Assembly (NCBI GenBank): GCA_905221605.1
Contig: CAJNDS010002133.1
Span: 111,365 to 175,364 of the forward strand
Direction: 5' to 3'
DNA length: 64,000 bases
DNA from: Symbiodinium natans
Taxonomy: Eukaryota > Sar > Dinophyceae > Suessiales > Symbiodiniaceae
Part shown: piece by piece, positions 42,585-53,164 of the stretch
Layout of the letters: every line of letters starts with the position of its first letter
Position numbering within the stretch: the stretch's first letter is position 1
The notes under the pieces: model-generated
What the model was told of the DNA's origin: nothing
Seen by the model: the letters and a program-made list of their open reading frames with translations, nothing else
Database searches by the model: none
Position numbers and translations under genes: made by a program

Positions 42585-42592
42585 CCCCCCCA
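42551..42592. repeat. Poly-C tract of about 42 bp with one G
   Basis: The longest C run of the window. Frames across it are poly-proline or poly-glycine and were rejected. 42640-42860 beyond is open on both strands. A minus-strand peptide with R-S-L-R-S-L-Q-K-A-G is plausible but unassigned. Confidence 0.97.
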
Positions 42593-43037
42593 CAAAATCG
42601 AAAGGCGAAGGCTCTGTGGGTCAGGGCTTCCCAACAAACACCCTACAATGATAGCTCGCCGCCCACACGCCCCAAACCCGTATTTTTGGGGTGTATAAGG
42701 CGTAACCCCCAAATTTTTCGCAATGCCCACATCATCCCACATCGAACTGCGTCTCTCAGGAGCTCTCCGTAGTCAGCACGAAGCGCTTCAGCAGAACAGG
42801 GCCCAGCTTTCTGTAAAGACCTCAGGGAACGTTGCCAGCCGCGAACGATCAGATCCACGATACCCTGTAACCCCCTTAAAACGGCCTTTCAACAGGGTGG
42901 CTTATGGGATAATAAGGGGGCATTATACCCTGTTATCCCCCGGCTAATGGATCACATAGGGTTCTACTTTGCTGTAAATTACCTTAACTCCCCTACATAC
43001 CGGCTTCAGATACAATGCTGAAGCTTTATTTCTGCAG

Positions 43038-43168
43038 GAAGCTCAACATATTTCGATTCTGAGTCGTCAGGGACAACTTCCGTCGAGTTCTTCTTTAAGA
43101 CACCAAAATTCGATCACGACTGCCGTTACATGTTGATCGGACTTCTTTGTATCCAACACACGTCTTGA
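43038..43168 (+). CDS. Candidate 3'-terminal exon, unknown protein (42 codons)
   Basis: A clean splice-acceptor context (CTTTATTTCTGCAG, ending 43037) is followed by two bases and 42 codons to TGA. The peptide is distinctly protein-like: S-T-Y-F-D-S-E, then E-F-F-F-K-T-P-K-F-D and M-L-I-G-L-L-C. The plus strand is the only sensible reading here. No family recognised. The upstream exon would be left of the inverted-repeat-like stretch at 42858-42940. Confidence 0.45.
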
Positions 43169-44139
43169 GCTGATGAAGGCAGTCTTGTGAGACTTCTCAT
43201 ACGCACCAGGGCTGGCATCTTTGACCAAGAGTGATGGTTGTATACAAAAAGAAGACTAGAATGCTTCATGATGAGGTTGATTAGGGATCCTCAACCCCCC
43301 CCATAAACAGAGAATATGGAAACCCTATAAGCCTTCAACGCCCTAAAGCCCTTGAATAACGGTACTTAATATTAAACACCCTATAGCCGTATAGCCTCCG
43401 AAAAGCCCCAAACCTTATGAGACCTGTCAGTCCCAGAACCCCAATCAGCACTTTTCAGCCTCTATTTACGCCCATAAACAACTCTCATCCCGATAGGCCC
43501 TGTTTAGGGTTTAGGGTTTAGGGTTTAGGGTTTAGGGTACACCCCTCTAAACATCTCTAAACCCCCACAACTTCCATACACCCCGACCCTAAACCCTAAC
43601 CCCGGTCTCCCTTCTAAACCCCTAGGAGCCCCTACTTCCCTGAACCCTAAACAATTTTATCCCTCTCTTAAGCCCTAGCCTATGAAGTCAAGCGATAGGC
43701 CCTCCCCCCCCCCACCCACCCACATGCCAACAAGCCGCGGATCAAGGCGGAAGTTCCATTGAACTCTCCAACGGTGAAGTTCCTCGTAACGCTGGCGGGG
43801 GGTTTGTGGGGTTTCGAGTTTAGGGATAGGTCCATTGTGTCCGGGAAGTCTTTTTTATGGAGTTTTGGGCACAGAAATTTAAGATTCTCCGCCCGCCCCA
43901 TTTGAATAGTTTGAATAGTTCAAAAAAACCTGTGCCCCCAGTTCCTCCAGAAAAAAAAAAAAACAGCACTGAAAAAAGTCTAAGATTCTAACAGCCCTCA
44001 GCGGACCCATGACTACCAAAAACCCGATCCCCCCCCCAAAAGCCCTTTTGCTGCAGGGCCCTTAAACGGCCCAACCCCCGAACTCTGAGATATCAACCCC
44101 TGAAACATGGGCAGCGTCGACAACGGGCAGCTCAAGTAG
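43169..44139. other. Unique and degenerate sequence without a supported gene
   Basis: Holds a short TTTAGGG tract (43501-43538), C runs (43703-43712, 44030), A run 43949-43963 and AT-rich stretches. The minus strand is open at 43680-43901 with no recognised product. Confidence 0.45.
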
Positions 44140-44181
44140 AAAGGGTGGAGGATCGAGCGATACGCCTCTGCAGATTCGACC

Positions 44182-44352
44182 ATGCAGACCTTGGGTTTTC
44201 AGAAAGAAGTCTTAAACGGAGGATTTAGGAGTAAGGTTTGGGTGAACTTGAGTAAGATTACACAGGAATTGCTTGCCCGTGTTTCCCTTACATCCTTGTA
44301 CAGCTACTCTTCAGCAACACTCTTACCAGAGCCTCCGGACCGGAAACCCTAA
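44182..44352 (+). CDS. Candidate exon or small protein (56 codons), unknown
   Basis: ATG to TAA, and the frame is also open 14 codons upstream to 44140. The peptide is M-Q-T-L-G-F-Q-K-E-V, then basic, hydrophobic and serine/leucine-rich, ending E-P-P-D-R-K-P at a telomere-derived CCCTAA stop. The stop is part of a telomere-like unit, so the true exon may end just before it. No family recognised. Confidence 0.35.
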   Translation: MQTLGFQKEVLNGGFRSKVWVNLSKITQELLARVSLTSLYSYSSATLLPEPPDRKP

Positions 44353-44367
44353 CCTGTGACCAAGGCT

Positions 44368-44477
44368 GAGGGTTTAGGGTTTAGGGTTTAGGGTTTAGGG
44401 TTTAGGGTTTAGGGTTTAGGGTTTAGGGTTTAGGGTTTAGGGTTTAGGGTTTAGGGTTTAGGGTTTAGGGTTTAGGG
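44368..44477. repeat. Long perfect telomere array (TTTAGGG), about 15 units
   Basis: Uninterrupted heptamers, then TGAGGGT/TAAGGGT variants to about 44510. Its length and perfection suggest recent amplification or addition compared with the degenerate tracts nearby. Confidence 0.98.
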
Positions 44478-44679
44478 CTGAGGGTTAAGGGTTGAGGGTT
44501 AAGGGTTGGGTCGCCCCGAGCCCGACCCACAAATGGTGGGTTTAGTCGCGCACACTCGGACAAGCCAGGCGAGGCACAGGCTCCCGGCATTGATGCTGTA
44601 GGGCTTAAGGTGGGAATCCTGGGCCTAAAGCCCAGGCCTATACCCGAAACCCTCAATCCTAGGCAGCTTGGGGATTAGG

Positions 44680-44920
44680 GTTTAGGGTTTGGGGTTTAGG
44701 GTTTCCCTGAACCTGAACCAGAACCCCCTTGGAAAGAGAGGAGCCGGATCCTGGAGATGCAGCTGCAGGTCCGCAATGCATATGTCCTCCCAGGCAAAAG
44801 ATCTCTGGGTTTAGGGTTTAGGGTTTAGGGTTTAGGGGGTTAGGGTTTAGGGTTTAGGGGTTTAGGGGTTTAGAATTTTTAAGGTTTAGGGTATTTTAGG
44901 GTTTAGGGTTTAGCTCTAGG
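44680..44920. repeat. TTTAGGG tracts with TTTAGGGG units
   Basis: Short tracts at 44680-44703, 44808-44873 and 44884-44915, mixed with 8-bp units and substitutions. No gene. Confidence 0.9.
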
Positions 44921-44941
44921 GCTCTCCCCTACAACCAGTTT

Positions 44942-45058
44942 CATGGTCCCTAACCTTCTCTAAAGGGTTCTGCTGTCTGCGCCCTCAATTTGTATAGGGT
45001 AGATAAGGGGTACATACAGCAAGGGGTACCCTTTTAAGGGCCCTACCAAGGGACCATG
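44942..45058. mobile_element. Family H inverted-repeat element
   Basis: The left CATGGTCCCTA is the inverse of the right AGGGACCATG with one extra base. The interior has CAATTTGTATAGGGTAGATAAGGGG. A related fragment with TATGGTCCCTGACC and TTTTGTATAGTGCA is at about 13344-13400. Confidence 0.65.
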
Positions 45059-46140
45059 TAACTACCCTATATAATCCCTTAAAGGGTATTTTGGGCCTTC
45101 ATTCCCTGATTCCCTACTGAGAACCAGGGGGTCTTCCTGCAGCCTCAGATGAAAAGACCTGCCTTTGAAACTGGTCTTGCAGGCTGCCTCAAAGTGGCAG
45201 TTCGCAAGGGGGTTTTGCTGCCCTGCTGCTGCAGCTGGAGCCTACAGCCTATAGCCTATAGCTCACAGATCTTACCGGAAAGCCTTAACTTGAACCTGTA
45301 CACTCTCAAACCTCAAACCCTTGCATTGCAGTCCTGTTTGAACCCAGGCGCTGATCCTGTTGAGCGCTGAGCCCTCAGCCGTTGTTTCACCCCTAGAAAC
45401 ACGGCCGGTAAAAACCCATACGCGCCAGTTGCCCTATATCCCAGAACCCTTAAGCCCCTGATCCCAGGCATCAAACCCTTCAACCCTCAACCCTAAACCC
45501 TCTCCTCTCTGCACACTGGACAACGCACCCGGAGTTGGCTGAGGCGCAGCAGCAGCTGCTCGTCTGAAGGAAGGGCCTGGGGTCGTTCGGGTTTTCATGG
45601 AGTTCTAGGGTCAGGGTTTTAGGGTTTAGAGGTGGCTAGGGTTCCAGGGTCGTTAGGTTCCGACTGCTTTTCGAGTTTTCGGGCTCCAGAGGGTGTCTTC
45701 AGCGGCACAAGCAGGCGAGGAAAATGGTCCGAAGTCCAGGCATGGACAGCGCTATCGGAGGCCGCAATGCCGCGAAACCGATTTTCAGACAACCGTGAAG
45801 CAGAAGTCCAAAAAAGAAAACACCCATCGCTCAACGCAGAAGGGACTGGAGTCCTAGCTCTCCACTCAGAGTTCAGAGTGTTTTGGCAGCCCAATAACCA
45901 AAATGAGGGCACCCGGTTTTGGGTTGGTTTAGCGGAACCTTGAACCAACAAAAGGGAAAAGGGTCTAGAGTTGACGGATTGAATATCGGATGTAGGATGT
46001 TGCGCGGAACCCCCCTGTAGGCTCAAAGTTGTCTCAGGGAGTCATGGTCTGCGAAGATGTTGGCTTAAGCAAGCCCCCGGTGATTTTGGGACCTTTTCAA
46101 GTAGAATGGAGCATTCTCTTGGGTAGGTTCTATTGTGGTT
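45059..46140. other. Repeat-poor stretch, possible exon near 45.65-45.90 kb
   Basis: The plus strand is open at 45632-45943 with a natural peptide in the middle (S-R-R-G-K-W-S-E-V-Q). The minus strand is open over the same span. The plus frame's end overlaps a family E fragment (45888-45970). No family recognised, so no CDS is called. Confidence 0.3.
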
Positions 46141-46289
46141 GTTAAGTCATGTTTTCAGGGATACTATTGATGGTAGTTATTTCGGGTCCTGTATTGAGCC
46201 CAATAACCTGGTTTGCAGACAAGGCGCAGCGAATCGTGTCACAATCTGGCCATCCAGCGGGCAATTCGCGCGGCCTGGCTCTGGCGCGG

Positions 46290-46455
46290 GGTAGAGAGGA
46301 GTAGAGAGGAGTAGAGAAGAGTAGAGAGCAGTAGAGAGGAGTAGAGAGGAGAGAGAGAAAGAGAGAGGGAGAGGGTGAGAGGGAGAGAGGGAGAGAGGGA
46401 GAGAGGGAGAGAGGGAGGGGAGGGAGGGGATGGAGGGAGGGGATGGAGGGAGGCT
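46290..46455. repeat. GA-rich low-complexity tract
   Basis: GTAGAGAGGA repeats passing into (GA)n and GGGAGAGA units. The minus-strand frame through it (S/P/L-rich) is an artefact of the pyrimidine-rich complement. Confidence 0.95.
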
Positions 46456-46857
46456 CTGGCCTTGACAACTTGATTTTGTACATTGCTCTTTGGCTATTAC
46501 ACACCTCTACCTCGCACGACGCCTGTCCCTCGGGCCAGAAGAGCACGAATGCAGCTGCTGCAGAAGTGGTGCCCACACCTCAGATCTCAAGCTGACAGGC
46601 CTCGGATTATATACGGTGTATATAAGGTGTATATATAAGGTATATAGAAGGTATATTTAAGGGGTCCCCCAATTTAGGGCCCATACGTGTACCCCTAGGC
46701 CCACTCAAGTGGGGGGGGAGCATGACAGAGAAATGCGGTCGACCGAAAGGTGTCCGCTGGGGGACGATGGATCAAGAAAATGGGGCGCTCGAAAATAAAG
46801 CTGAAGACTTTTGAGAAGGTTGAATTCGGGTTTAGGGTTAAGGGCTTAGGGCCTGGG

Positions 46858-47019
46858 GTTAATGTTGACTTCGCATTAATAACCCCCCCCCCCCTTCATT
46901 GATCAATCTCTCCGGCCAGGGCCTCCTCAATAGTATCCGCCTAAAAACTGGTAGGTCGTAGTATTAGTTTTAGTATTAGGTAGTAGTACCACTAGTAGTA
47001 CTAGTAGTACTAGTAGTAC

Positions 47020-47061
<42 letters not shown>

Positions 47062-47184
47062 CATCACCCGTAAAACCCGGATTTCCCGGGTCGGATTTTA
47101 CAATTGTGGCGGGCTACACTATTGTGTTCCGGCAGCGGGATTTTACAATTGCGGGTGGATCCACTAATGTGAAGTCAACATTAC
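46858..47184. mobile_element. Family F inverted-repeat element with (AGT)n array
   Basis: The left TTAATGTTGACTTCGCATTA and right TAATGTGAAGTCAACATTA are inverted copies with two mismatches. The left outer end is TTAA and the right outer end is TTAC. Inside are a C run (46883-46895), an AGT/TAG microsatellite (46966-47060) and two GGATTTTACAATTG repeats. No transposase. It is the same family type as 6457-6925 by ends (TTAATGTTG...), with a different interior. Confidence 0.75.
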
Positions 47185-48650
47185 ATGGTCCGACCCCTTA
47201 TATATATATATATATATATACCTTATATACCTTCTGAAAACCCAAGGGCCCACACTTCAGAACCCTTAAAAGGTGGCGACCGGGAAGCTCTGAGCCACAA
47301 ACCCACCAGGCCAGCGCCCGAGCCGAACCCGACTGTTTTCCGTCCTCAAACCTGCTACTTGTCTCAAACCTGCTGGAGAAAGCGCGAACCCAGGTGCGGA
47401 ATCTGGGACGGATTCTGAAAGACGTCGCCACACAGTGTGCAGTTCAGATCATCAGGGACAGCCTCGAGCACCGACTTTGTCGAGTCGCTTGCTTCTTTGG
47501 GAGGGCAGAGGTGAGCAACAAACTGCTTCGAGGTGTTAGGTGGAAGCGCTTGGGTTGTTGACTGTTGTTAGCAGGGCTTCTAATGGTTTGTTTAAGGCTG
47601 CAGAAGCTGAAAGAGAAGCTGAATACCATTGGCCACCATGGACACATTCTGGTTTCCGAAAATAGGGAGACCTGTTGGGGGGCGCCTATAAGAAGGACAT
47701 GACTATCTCGGGGCATATAGAGAGGGGTCCCCCATTTTTGGGAAGTGCCCAGATCTCTTTCCGACTGTTCGCCCGCTGTGCGCCATGTGTGGCGGGATAC
47801 ATCTATCGAATCATGGGTGGTGTTCATGGCTGGCAGCTGCAGCAGATCTTGCTGCCTTGGAGGGAGAACTGCCTCTTACGCAGCCGATCATGCGACCTCC
47901 ACGCCCTGTTCAACCCTAACCCTAAACCCCAGTGTAACCCCTGTCGAAGATCCTCTGAACTTGCATCCTCACGCCCTCTATGCCTGCACGTCGAACACTA
48001 CCAAGCTCACACCAACACCATCCGACCCAGACGCACAGCAAAGAACATCCTCAAGACCCAAACCCTTATACCCCAAACCAGAAACTCCACACCTCCCCCT
48101 CCAAAAAGTTGCATGAGCCGCGCCTGCGTGTACTCATAGATGTGCCTCTCCGGCCGAATCAGGGTCGCGAACCTTGGTTGCATGGGGCCGTTGGTTCCAG
48201 GCTGCAAGCTTTGGTTGTTTTTTTTTCCGGGTTTAGGGTTTAGGGTCTGGACCCACTCACCTCTCGAACCAGCCCAGTGAGGAGTCCGTGTCTGTGTAAA
48301 CCGTAAGCCAGAAAGTAAACCCTCACACCTATGCCCTAAACCCTTTAAACCCTCAACCCTAAACCCTAAACCCTAAACCGCAACCCCGGAACCCTAAACC
48401 CTAATCCCTAAATCCTGAACCCAAGCTAAAGAGCCACTCTTGGGCACAGTTCGGCTCGCAGGTTGCCGAGACGAAATGGCCAAGTGTTGAGGGCTTAGGG
48501 AAATCCTAAACCCTAAACCCTAAACCCCTAACCCTATAAAGCCGAAGCCCGAAACCCTGAATCCTAAACCCTACGCACAAGAACGTTGAGGGCTTAGGAG
48601 GGACCAGGCTTGGATTCTTAAGAGGAGGCTCGTCGCGGAAGATTACACAG
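47185..48650. other. Unique sequence with mixed open frames, no confident gene
   Basis: A TA run at 47199-47220, then 47400-47900, which is free of telomere units and open on both strands (minus 47444-47827, plus 47675-48139). The plus frames pass through CCCTAAACCC-type codons, so they are not intact genes. CCCTAAA tracts at 48345-48420 and 48502-48535. Confidence 0.4.
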
Positions 48651-49283
48651 GATCCTAATGGGGGCGAAGCCCCTTTACCAAGCTCCAGATTCAAGGGGCC
48701 AAGTAAGCCCCATTTTAAACCCTATGAAATGCTCGAAAAGCTGCGGTAACTCTTCAAGCGTCCCTAAACTGGCCCTCCAGTACGCATGGAAGCAGATCCT
48801 CGGAGCCCTTGCAAGCCCAAAACTAGCCCGTGCTTCCATTAAACACTACGCATTCCTTGAATTCCTTGACCCCAAGCCCGAAACCCTAAACCCTAATTAA
48901 ACCCCAAACCCAAAATTTGAGCGGTCTCCATGTGCAGTCCCTGTTACTTGCCGGCTCCCTGTCTGCCATGGACCTTGCAGTTTAAAGCTTCGGCCATACT
49001 AGTGGTTTAGGGCAGTTTTTGGGGGCTTTTCTAAGCTTGGAGCCTAAGGTTTCGTTTTTTGCTGGCGACATCGAGAATGAACGCAGCCGAGGGGAGCTAG
49101 GGCGGGCGTGATGCATCTCGTAGGGTCTTGGGCCGCAGGGCCATCGGACTCTGCAAGCTTCACCGTGCAACTTCTCTAAGCGCCGCGAAACTCACGTCTG
49201 TGCCAAATTTGGACATGGCGGCGCTACTTTTGCGAGGCTTTGGGACTTCTTGGTCTATGTGGGGGGGGGGGGGGGCATCCTGA

Positions 49284-49412
49284 AGGCATGTGAAATCACA
49301 ATGGCTGACATGTAAGAAGAAAAACGAGGCCAAGACCGCGCACCAAAAACAGACTGCGGAAAGCGAAAGCAGCTCATCTACCGTGACCTTAAAAGTAAAT
49401 TCATCATACTAA
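49284..49412 (+). CDS. Candidate 3'-terminal exon, lysine- and serine-rich tail
   Basis: The plus strand is open for 42 codons to TAA. The segment K-K-K-N-E-A-K-T-A is followed by a polar serine run and a short hydrophobic end. It follows a G run (49261-49275) and an acceptor-like CCTGAAG. The composition is that of a disordered protein tail and the other frames are closed. No family recognised. Confidence 0.35.
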   Translation, partial: RHVKSQWLTCKKKNEAKTAHQKQTAESESSSSTVTLKVNSSY

Positions 49413-49462
49413 CCGCCAACAAAATCAAGACGGTATAGGTTTGCCTGTACGAAATTTGGGGC

Positions 49463-49555
49463 TACTTGAAGGTTCATGTGTAGCTAAACGCAGGGATACA
49501 AGCACTTTAGACAGGTTCTAACCACCAGTAAGAACTGCCCATGAACCTCCAGGTA
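49463..49555. mobile_element. Family A inverted-repeat element
   Basis: TACTTGAAGGTTCATGTGTA at the left and TGCCCATGAACCTCCAGGTA at the right are inverted copies. The interior differs from the other copies, with no TATGGTAACTATAG core, so only the ends are conserved. Confidence 0.75.
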
Positions 49556-49712
49556 GGTTTTCTTCCTTCTGCTTGCGGAGTAGGAGGAGGGAGTTAGATC
49601 AAAACGCCCTTGCCGAATTCCCGGCTCGGGAATTTCTGGGGCTTGAGGGGTGCAGGGCTGAGGCATGCTCAGGTGCTTAGTCTGTAGGGCTTTTCAAGGG
49701 TTTTGGGCCTAA

Positions 49713-49909
49713 CCCTAAACCCTAAACCCTAAACCCCTAAACCCTAAACCCTAAACCCTAAACACATGCCCACAAAGCACTTAAGGTTCTTTGTGAGCCC
49801 TCTGACGAAGTATCAAGTAGAAACCTCATGAGACCTCACTGGGTTTCAGGTTTAGGGGTTAGGGGTTTAGGGTTTAGGGTTTAGGGTTTAGGGTTTAGGG
49901 TTTGGGCCG
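49713..49909. repeat. Opposed telomere-like tracts
   Basis: CCCTAAA at 49713-49765, about 90 bp of unique sequence, then TTTAGGG at 49856-49909. The G-rich strands point outward, as at several other places in the window. Confidence 0.95.
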
Positions 49910-50089
49910 AGTTTGGGGCTTTTTGTTTAGGGGTCTGTCCAGTGCAGATTTGCACGGCAAAGGAGGAGTATGAACCCTAAACCCTAAAGAGCCCAATAGA
50001 AACCTTGAGACCCCCTAGACTTTCCTGAGCCAAGCACATGGCCACAGTCTGGACATTGCTCCAAGTGCACCTGGGTGTAGGGTTTAAGT

Positions 50090-50210
50090 TGGGATGTACT
50101 CCCTTATACTAACAGTCCTTAATAGGGTTTATCGATACTAACAGTCCGTAATAGGGATTATAGTACCCCCGCCCCATTATTCGAATCCCTACTAAGGACT
50201 GTTAGTATAA
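50090..50210. mobile_element. Family B element, right terminus lost
   Basis: TTGGGATGTACTCCCTTATA at the left, ACTAACAGTCCTTAATAGGG, an internal duplicate of ACTAACAGTCCGTAATAGGG, then the complementary CCCTACTAAGGACTGTTAGT. The final GGGGGAACATCCCA is missing. The internal duplication is specific to this copy. Confidence 0.75.
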
Positions 50211-50280
50211 AATCTGCCAGTAACTCGCTCTAAGCCAAAGGGGGATACAGGCCTTCGACTCCCGGTGTGAGCACGTGCTG

Positions 50281-50407
50281 GGTTTAGGGTTTAGGGTTTA
50301 GGGTTTAGGGTTTAGGGTTTAGGGTTTAGGGTTTAGGGTTTAGGGTTTAGGGTTTAGGGTTTAGGGTTTAGGGTTTAGGGTTTAGGGTTTAGGGTTTAGG
50401 GTTTAGG
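50281..50407. repeat. Longest perfect telomere array (TTTAGGG), about 18 units
   Basis: No interruptions over about 127 bp, with unique sequence on both sides. The perfection indicates recent origin. Confidence 0.98.
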
Positions 50408-50636
50408 GCTCGGCTGCAGGGTAGCGGATAGAGAAAAGACTGCAAGGGATGAAAGAATGGAAGGCAGCCACGCCCATGCAATGAAAAGTCCCAGTCAAGA
50501 CAGACACAAACAAACACGCACGCACGCACGCACGCACACAACTTATGTACCGAAATCTCTTCTGCTTGCAGCCAGCGTGCTCGCCAAAGGTCCAAGGCTG
50601 CAATTCGCTCGCGATCGCTTCGCGGATCCTGTGCCC

Positions 50637-50720
50637 GGGTTTAGGGCTTAGGGCTTAGGGCTTAGGGCTTAGGGCTTAGGGCTTAGGGTTTAGGGTTTAG
50701 GGTTTAGGGGTTTTAGGGTG
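50637..50720. repeat. Homogenised variant array TTAGGGC passing into TTTAGGG
   Basis: Seven consecutive TTAGGGC units, then canonical units and a TTTTAGGG. The variant block is perfect, so it spread as a block after one substitution. Confidence 0.95.
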
Positions 50721-51013
50721 TGTGGGTTTAGGCATCCGGCTCGCACATGGCTTCTTGTTGGCGACTCCCTCCAGGGGTGTTGAAGGGGAGTGTGCGAGCT
50801 GAACAGATGTGTGGGTGCTTTCTTTTCGGTCGAGACTCTGCCGCGAAGTCCACTTTCCCTTTCCCACAGTATGTGACAAATCCTGAGCCCGTCATCCCTT
50901 CCGCTTGACAAAAGCCCAAAACTAATGCAACCCCAACTTCAGACCTTAAGGCCTTGGCAAAAGCCCTAGACCTAAATCCAAAATTCTATAGCCTATAACC
51001 CTCAAATCCCTAG

Positions 51014-51110
51014 GGTCATTCTCTAAATTCGGGTCCCCTGTTGGGGTCCTTTGTATAGTACGGCGCCCTTTTAAGAAGAACCCAAAAGGACCCTAATTGA
51101 GAGAACTACC
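51014..51110. mobile_element. Family I inverted-repeat element
   Basis: GGTCATTCTCTAAATTCGGG and CCCTAATTGAGAGAACTACC are inverted copies over about 23 bp with four mismatches. The interior has TTTGTATAGTACGG and TTTTAAGAAG. I see only one copy of this type. Confidence 0.65.
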
Positions 51111-51550
51111 CAAGCCCTTACACTTAAAACTGCGCCCGTCCGGTCGTTTGAAGCAGCTGGTCTCGAAAATCGAGCATCCCAGCCACCCCCTGAAACTACC
51201 CTGACGGGTGCCGGTTTATAGGGTTGAGGGTTCCGGGTATCGGGCTTGGGGATGCTTTGGGCTCTGGGCTAGGTTGGGGCACCCCTCTCCTACTTGCCAA
51301 AGAAGTGCCTTTCCCTCGAAACCTGTGAAGACATGATGTACCCGAAAACCGGCCCTAAACTCAAACTCGAAACCCGAAACCCTGAACTCTAAACCCTAAA
51401 CCCTAAAGCCTGACCCTAGTACCAGACCCCCCTCATTGTCGTTGACTGGCTCCTTGAACAGGGAGGCGCCGCTGGGTGTGCCCTCGCCATGGGGGCGCTG
51501 AGTCCTTATGAAAACGAAGCAGTCTCAGGCTGACCCCTTCTCTTCAAACA

Positions 51551-52016
51551 CGGTTTAGGGTTTAGGGTTTAGGGTTTAGGGCTTAGGGCTTAAGGTTCAG
51601 GGTTTACAAACTTGGGTACATGTGATCTATGTGTGCGTACATGCATACCGAGATTGGCTCAGCCACTGCAAGCCCTGTAGGAGTGCCACCGGATTCGCTG
51701 CGGAGAGTTTGGGAATAGGATGATGTAGAGCTTAGGTCTTAGGGTTTGGGGTTTAGGGGTTAGGGTTTAGGGGCTAGGGATTTAGGGTTTAGGGTGCCAC
51801 TGGCCGCCACTTCAATCACAAGAATGTTGAGTCGAGCATCACCGCGGGCGCGGGAATCAGGTCCGGCCGACTCGGCTGCGCCATTGCCGCGGCCACGCTG
51901 CGCTAGCTGGCTGCTGCTTGGCGGTTTAGGGTTTAGGGTTTAGGGTTTAGGGTTTAGAGTTTAGGGTTTAGGGTTTAGGGTTTAGGGTTTCGGGCTTATG
52001 GTTTAGGGTTTAGGTG
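51551..52016. repeat. TTTAGGG tracts with variants
   Basis: Tracts at 51551-51585, 51745-51798 and 51926-52016, with TTTAGAG, TTTCGGG and TTATGG variants. The unique spacer 51800-51920 is GC-rich. No gene. Confidence 0.92.
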
Positions 52017-52539
52017 CTCTTAAGTCCTACGCGTGTGCCAGAAATGGGAGGCGCCTGGCACCTCGTGGCACCTCCTGGCCTCAAGTCTACTGATAAAGAC
52101 CCGACAAGAGATGCAAGGCTTCTCACGGCAAAGACTGCAAGGATTTCCTGCGGGCCGACAGCCAAGCATGCATCTCATGAACTTGTTGGGGGGCCCCATT
52201 GAAAGCGAGATCATGAAAGCACATGCAAGGCCATACTACCTGGGATACATATATAAGTACATAATACGGCTCACCTCCAGCTTCTACAACTCAAGGAAAA
52301 GTTTACAACAACATCACATGAACCATGGAATGTGCTAAGGGTCGACTCTATAGCCTCACAACCCTCTTCCCAGTTCTGCTAAGAGAAGCAGAATGTTGTG
52401 GGTGGCATTTGACACCGAAAATACCTGCTGGGCGCCCTAAGCTTGCGACACCCCCGCACAGCCGCCGATTTTTTGCCCGTCCGAAGCCGCACTCCGCGTG
52501 CACCTGTCTTGCAAGGTGGGAGGTGGCAGAGAATGATAT
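52017..52539. other. Repeat-poor segment, coding uncertain
   Basis: The plus strand is open at 52033-52338 and 52325-52573, and the minus strand at 52020-52214. The peptides are not recognised and the frames conflict. Confidence 0.3.
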
Positions 52540-52638
52540 GGGGGTTTACGAAAATAGGGGACCGCGAATTTAGATCCCAAAGAGTAGGACTCCCTTATAA
52601 TGAGGACCGCAACATACCCCTAATTTCGGAAAACCCCG
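52540..52638. mobile_element. Family C element (complete)
   Basis: The left GGGGGTTTACGAAAATAGGG and right CTAATTTCGGAAAACCCC are imperfect inverted ends. The interior has ACTCCCTTATAATGAGGACC. It is in the same orientation as 31039 and opposite to 58261. Confidence 0.75.
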
Positions 52639-52870
52639 GACACAAGTTCTGGGGCTGCATGCAACTCATCCGAGGCCCTTGAGACTTCTGAGCCTCGCCA
52701 TTCGCACCTGTGTGTTTAGGGTTTAGGGTTTAGGGTTTAGGGGTGTCGAATTCGGAGAATCCGACACCATGCCAGAAACACGCCAGCACCCTCCAGCAAA
52801 TACCCTACCAGGCCCCAAGTTCCCTATCCTCTCAGGGCCCTTATTGAACCCGGAGCTTGGTGCATGCCTT

Positions 52871-53157
52871 GAGGCCCTAAACCCTAAACCCTAAACCCTA
52901 AACCCTAAACCCTAAACCCTAAACCCTAAACCCTAAACCCTAAACCCTAAACCCTGTTAGAGAGAGGTTTAATAAGGGGCTTGGATCGAAACGTCCAGAA
53001 AAAGCTTCAGGATGCTGCAGGGAAGCCCTCTAACCTGACCTTTGATCAACTCGAGGTTTAGGGGTTAGAAGGGATAGGGTTTAGGGTTTAGGGTTTAGGG
53101 TTTAGGGTTTAGGGTTTAGGGTTTAGGGTTTAGGGTTTAGGGTTTAGGGTTTAGGGT
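52871..53157. repeat. Two long opposed telomere arrays
   Basis: CCCTAAA, about 12 perfect units (52871-52955), then about 120 bp of unique sequence, then TTTAGGG, about 11 perfect units (53078-53157). The TTTAGGG array is bracketed by a direct repeat TTAGAAGGGAT (53064 and 53156), which suggests insertion of the array or a duplication around it. Confidence 0.97.
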
Positions 53158-53164
53158 TAGAAGG

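Noticed and set aside
46142-46576. 144-codon minus-strand frame
   Set aside because: Most of it is the pyrimidine-rich complement of the GA-rich tract at 46290-46455. The S/P/L composition is an artefact.
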